6,835 bases of DNA from an uncultured Planctomycetaceae bacterium (GTDB taxonomy: Bacteria > Planctomycetota > Planctomycetia > Pirellulales > JACPPG01), in NCBI GenBank assembly GCA_945957305.1, contig CAMFLN010000161.1, positions 1 through 6,835 of the forward strand. Reading direction: 5' to 3'. How positions within the stretch are numbered: the stretch's first letter is position 1; every line of letters begins with the position of its first letter. A program made the translations under genes and the position numbers. A model generated the notes under the pieces. The model was not told the DNA's origin, did not search any database, and was given only the letters and a program-made list of their open reading frames with translations. Positions 4,517 through 6,835 of the stretch are shown here, one piece after another.

Positions 4517-6835
4517 CTAACGACCGTTTTTGTGCATGCAGCAGTTTTTGAACTTCTTGCCGCTGCCACAGGGGCAAGGATCATTGCGGCCAACGTGCTC
4601 GCCCCGATTGCGGATGGGCTCGATCTTGGCGGGCTGATCCGAATTGTCGAGCGCCGTCTGCTGATCGCCGCTCATGGTCGCCGTGCTGGCCGGAGCCGAC
4701 TCGTGCGTGGCCTGGCTCTCGGTCCAGGTCGAGCCGACAAAACCCTCGTCGAGCTCTTCCATGCGGAAGATCATGTCCGTTACGCGTTCGCCCAACGAGC
4801 TCCACATGTTTTCGAATATCCGCATGCCCTCGCGTTTGTACTCGACTTTGGGATCGACCTGGGCATAGCCGCGCAGACCCACGCTCGAGCGGAGGTGATC
4901 CATCGCCAACAGGTGGTCTTTCCACATCGTGTCCAGCACGTACAGGACGACGTCGCGCTCCAAGCGGCGGATTTCGGGGCGATAACGATCCTCGACCGCC
5001 CCGCTGAGCTTCTTTTCCAATGCTTCCCGGTCGAGTTCGGCGATCGCCTCGGGCGTAATCTCGTACTCCATCCGCTCGCGCAGCCAGGCGGTGAGCGAGC
5101 TCATCGCTCCGTTGCCCCCGGTGACAGCGCGCACCGTGGCCTGCGAATTCTCTCCCTCGCCAAAAAGCTGTACGACTTGCTGATGCGCTTCCTCCAGAGT
5201 GCGATCGGCCTGCGCCAGCGCCTGCTTGCTGTATTCGACCAGCATGGCCTGCACTTCTTCGCGTTGCATGTTGCGCAGATCGTCGACATCAAGGTCGACC
5301 TGAAAGCGCTGTCGTGCCCAGGCAACCAGCTGGTCGCGATCGTAACGCTTTTGTCCCTGAGCATCGCGGGCCGTGAAGTGTGCAAGTGCGGCGCGGACCG
5401 GAAACTCGGCTTCCTTCTGATCGTAGGCGGCACTGGCCCGCTCGCGGACCAGTTGGATGAACGCGCGGGGATCGAGCCCCTTGACCTCGTCGGGATTGAT
5501 TTGCAGGCCAAACTTGAATTGCACCCAACCGCAGGCGCTGCGGATGCCGAAACCTTCCTCCAGCACTTTCGCGGCTGGCGTCAGGTCGACCTTGTCGATC
5601 GCCTCGCGCGCTTGCTCGAGTAGAGATTCGCTGAGGGCGTCGCGGCCGAGCTTTTTCAAATCACGGTCGCGAAGGTTCAAGTTCCAACGGGTGTTGACGA
5701 GCTTGGCCAGCGCCTCCCAGTTCCATTCGGATTGCTCAGCGTCCTCAGGAAGGTTTTCCTCAATGGCGTCGAGGATTTGTCCTTCGGCCTGGCGCGCGGC
5801 GTCTTCCTTGGCGCGGGCCTCGGCCGAGGGGAAATCGAGGCCGCGGAAATCGCGCGGATCAAGCTCGATTCCCAATTGGCCGCCGACGGACTTGGCAAAC
5901 GTCGTGGCGCTGTAGTCCTTGTCGAGAAAATCCTGCAAATAGACGTCGATCTGGCGATCGATCATCTCGATGATCTTGTGTTTGCAGTTAGCGCCTTCGA
6001 GCACTTCCTGGCGGAAGCCGTAAACGCGTTTCCGTTGCTCGTCCATGACTTCGTCGTATTCGAGCAAGTTCTTGCGGATATCGAAGTTGCGTTCTTCGAC
6101 TTTCTTTTGCGCCCCTTCGATGCGGCGGCTCACCATGCGGCTTTCGATCGCCTCGCCATCCTGCATGCCCAGCCGGGTGAGCATGTTCTTCACCCATTCG
6201 CCAGCGAAGATGCGCATCAAGTCGTCTTCGAGCGAGAGGAAGAAGCGGCTGCTGCCCGGATCTCCCTGGCGACCGCAACGGCCGCGTAATTGCAGATCGA
6301 TGCGGCGTGCTTCGTGACGTTCGGTGCCGACGATGTGCAGGCCGCCGAGCGTTTTGACCTGCACCCCTTCGGTCTTCATCTTTTCGCGCTGCTCGATTTC
6401 CTGGACCAGCTTGTTCCACTCCTCTTGCGGCACGTCCAGGCGCGTTTCGTATTTGTCTTGCAGCTGGGCCCAGGCCATGGTGTCGGGATTGCCGCCGAGG
6501 ATGATGTCGGTACCGCGGCCCGCCATGTTCGTGGCGATGGTCACGGCTCCCAGGCGGCCGGCCTGGGCGACGATCTCGGCCTCGCGCTGGTGGTGCTTGG
6601 CGTTGAGCACTTCATGCTTGATGCCGCGGCGATTGAGCATCGCGCTGAGCCGCTCGCTCTTCTCGATCGACACCGTGCCGACCAGGATCGGCCGGCCACG
6701 GCGATAGAGGGCCACGATGTCGCTTTTGGCAATGTTTTCCCGGTCGCGGCGATCCTTGGCTTCGAACTCGATCCGATCGTCCTGTTCCTTGACGACGGTG
6801 CCAACTTTTTGCGTGCGATCCTTGAGTTCGACCAC
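4517..6835 (-). CDS. secA: Protein translocase subunit SecA, C-terminal 772 residues (5' end outside window)
   Basis: ATPase motor that drives preproteins through SecYEG. The frame is open to the window edge, so NBD1 and the preprotein cross-linking domain are missing here. In fragment numbering: NBD2 from [15 protein letters not shown] (47-61), [17 protein letters not shown] (77-93), helicase motif [11 protein letters not shown] (102-111), [17 protein letters not shown] (164-180) and motif [19 protein letters not shown] (182-198). Then [24 protein letters not shown] (249-272) starts the helical scaffold, and [34 protein letters not shown] (637-670) is its conserved later part. A polar linker (about 700-748) leads to the zinc-binding SEC-C tail, with ligands Cys754, Cys756, Cys765 and Cys766, used for SecB or ribosome contact. 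Odd features are an enlarged wing region (312-621) with five related units, and an unfamiliar segment at 1-46. GTG at the window edge is not the true start. The stop is TAG at 4517-4519. Confidence 0.97.
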   Translation of the reverse strand: MVELKDRTQKVGTVVKEQDDRIEFEAKDRRDRENIAKSDIVALYRRGRPILVGTVSIEKSERLSAMLNRRGIKHEVLNAKHHQREAEIVAQAGRLGAVTIATNMAGRGTDIILGGNPDTMAWAQLQDKYETRLDVPQEEWNKLVQEIEQREKMKTEGVQVKTLGGLHIVGTERHEARRIDLQLRGRCGRQGDPGSSRFFLSLEDDLMRIFAGEWVKNMLTRLGMQDGEAIESRMVSRRIEGAQKKVEERNFDIRKNLLEYDEVMDEQRKRVYGFRQEVLEGANCKHKIIEMIDRQIDVYLQDFLDKDYSATTFAKSVGGQLGIELDPRDFRGLDFPSAEARAKEDAARQAEGQILDAIEENLPEDAEQSEWNWEALAKLVNTRWNLNLRDRDLKKLGRDALSESLLEQAREAIDKVDLTPAAKVLEEGFGIRSACGWVQFKFGLQINPDEVKGLDPRAFIQLVRERASAAYDQKEAEFPVRAALAHFTARDAQGQKRYDRDQLVAWARQRFQVDLDVDDLRNMQREEVQAMLVEYSKQALAQADRTLEEAHQQVVQLFGEGENSQATVRAVTGGNGAMSSLTAWLRERMEYEITPEAIAELDREALEKKLSGAVEDRYRPEIRRLERDVVLYVLDTMWKDHLLAMDHLRSSVGLRGYAQVDPKVEYKREGMRIFENMWSSLGERVTDMIFRMEELDEGFVGSTWTESQATHESAPASTATMSGDQQTALDNSDQPAKIEPIRNRGEHVGRNDPCPCGSGKKFKNCCMHKNGR
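4973..5902 (-). repeat. Five degenerate helical-wing-like units inside SecA
   Basis: Protein-level repeats, roughly 40 residues each, at SecA fragment residues 312-350, 375-414, 434-474, 501-541 and 580-621. Their cores are [56 protein letters not shown] and [14 protein letters not shown]. The shared pattern is aromatic or hydrophobic, x, hydrophobic, x, hydrophobic, three residues, acidic, hydrophobic, basic, x, Leu/Met, with the last copy weakest in the acidic/basic positions. A charged helix follows in each. Spacing between cores is 63, 58, 69 and 78 residues. E. coli SecA, as I remember it, has one such unit (DFDLDLPIAEWL, then LRERILAQSIEVYQRKE). Unit three's [15 protein letters not shown] looks much like that last stretch. 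Confidence 0.55.

Noticed and set aside
4532..5623. Long open frame (363 codons) on the plus strand opposite secA
   Set aside because: Antisense shadow of the highly conserved secA reading frame in GC-rich DNA; its translation shows no domain of its own.
1..6835. A defence system, mobile element, CRISPR array, tRNA/rRNA or biosynthetic cluster
   Set aside because: Looked for transposase, integrase, nuclease and toxin-antitoxin signatures, regularly spaced direct repeats and cloverleaf patterns; none seen. The gene set is housekeeping plus hypotheticals.

Overview
The window is an ordinary-looking chromosomal stretch of high-GC bacterial DNA. All five recognisable genes lie on the minus strand, so transcription runs from base 6835 toward base 1: secA (3' part) -> waaA -> small two-domain hypothetical -> polytopic membrane/TPR protein -> VOC-fold protein. 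The best guess at the source is a planctomycete, probably from the Pirellulales/Gemmatales side. The SecA is closest to what I remember of planctomycete SecAs in its NBD2 wording, its much enlarged scaffold/wing region and its SEC-C tail. The Kdo transferase implies a Gram-negative envelope with lipid A-Kdo. This is inference from remembered family sequences; no search was run.

Region by region: 1-45 holds nothing I can call. 46-444 is a 132-aa VOC/PhnB-like protein with a GTG start and a perfect GGAGG ribosome binding site. 445-720 is non-coding and holds a 27-nt imperfect inverted repeat (563-634). 721-2229 encodes a 502-aa membrane protein with C-terminal TPRs. 2230-2613 is non-coding, with duplicated 17-bp hairpin-like repeats. 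2614-3051 encodes a 145-aa protein with a beta-rich N-terminal part and a ribbon-helix-helix-like C-terminus. A strong hairpin lies at 3094-3122. 3170-4486 is waaA (kdtA). 4517-6835 is secA, whose 5' end lies beyond the window.

secA and waaA are 30 nt apart and probably form one transcription unit: the ATPase motor of Sec export, and the enzyme that adds Kdo to lipid A at the cytoplasmic membrane. The other three genes are spaced 90-390 nt apart, show no clear shared function and are probably separate units.

I do not see a defence system, mobile element, CRISPR array, biosynthetic cluster or RNA gene. The most unusual thing is inside SecA. Between the LLEYD and WKDHL landmarks it has roughly 250 residues more than E. 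coli SecA, and these resolve into five degenerate copies of what looks like the helical wing unit. A second, smaller oddity is an extra charged/beta-like segment just before the GRPxLVGT motif of NBD2.
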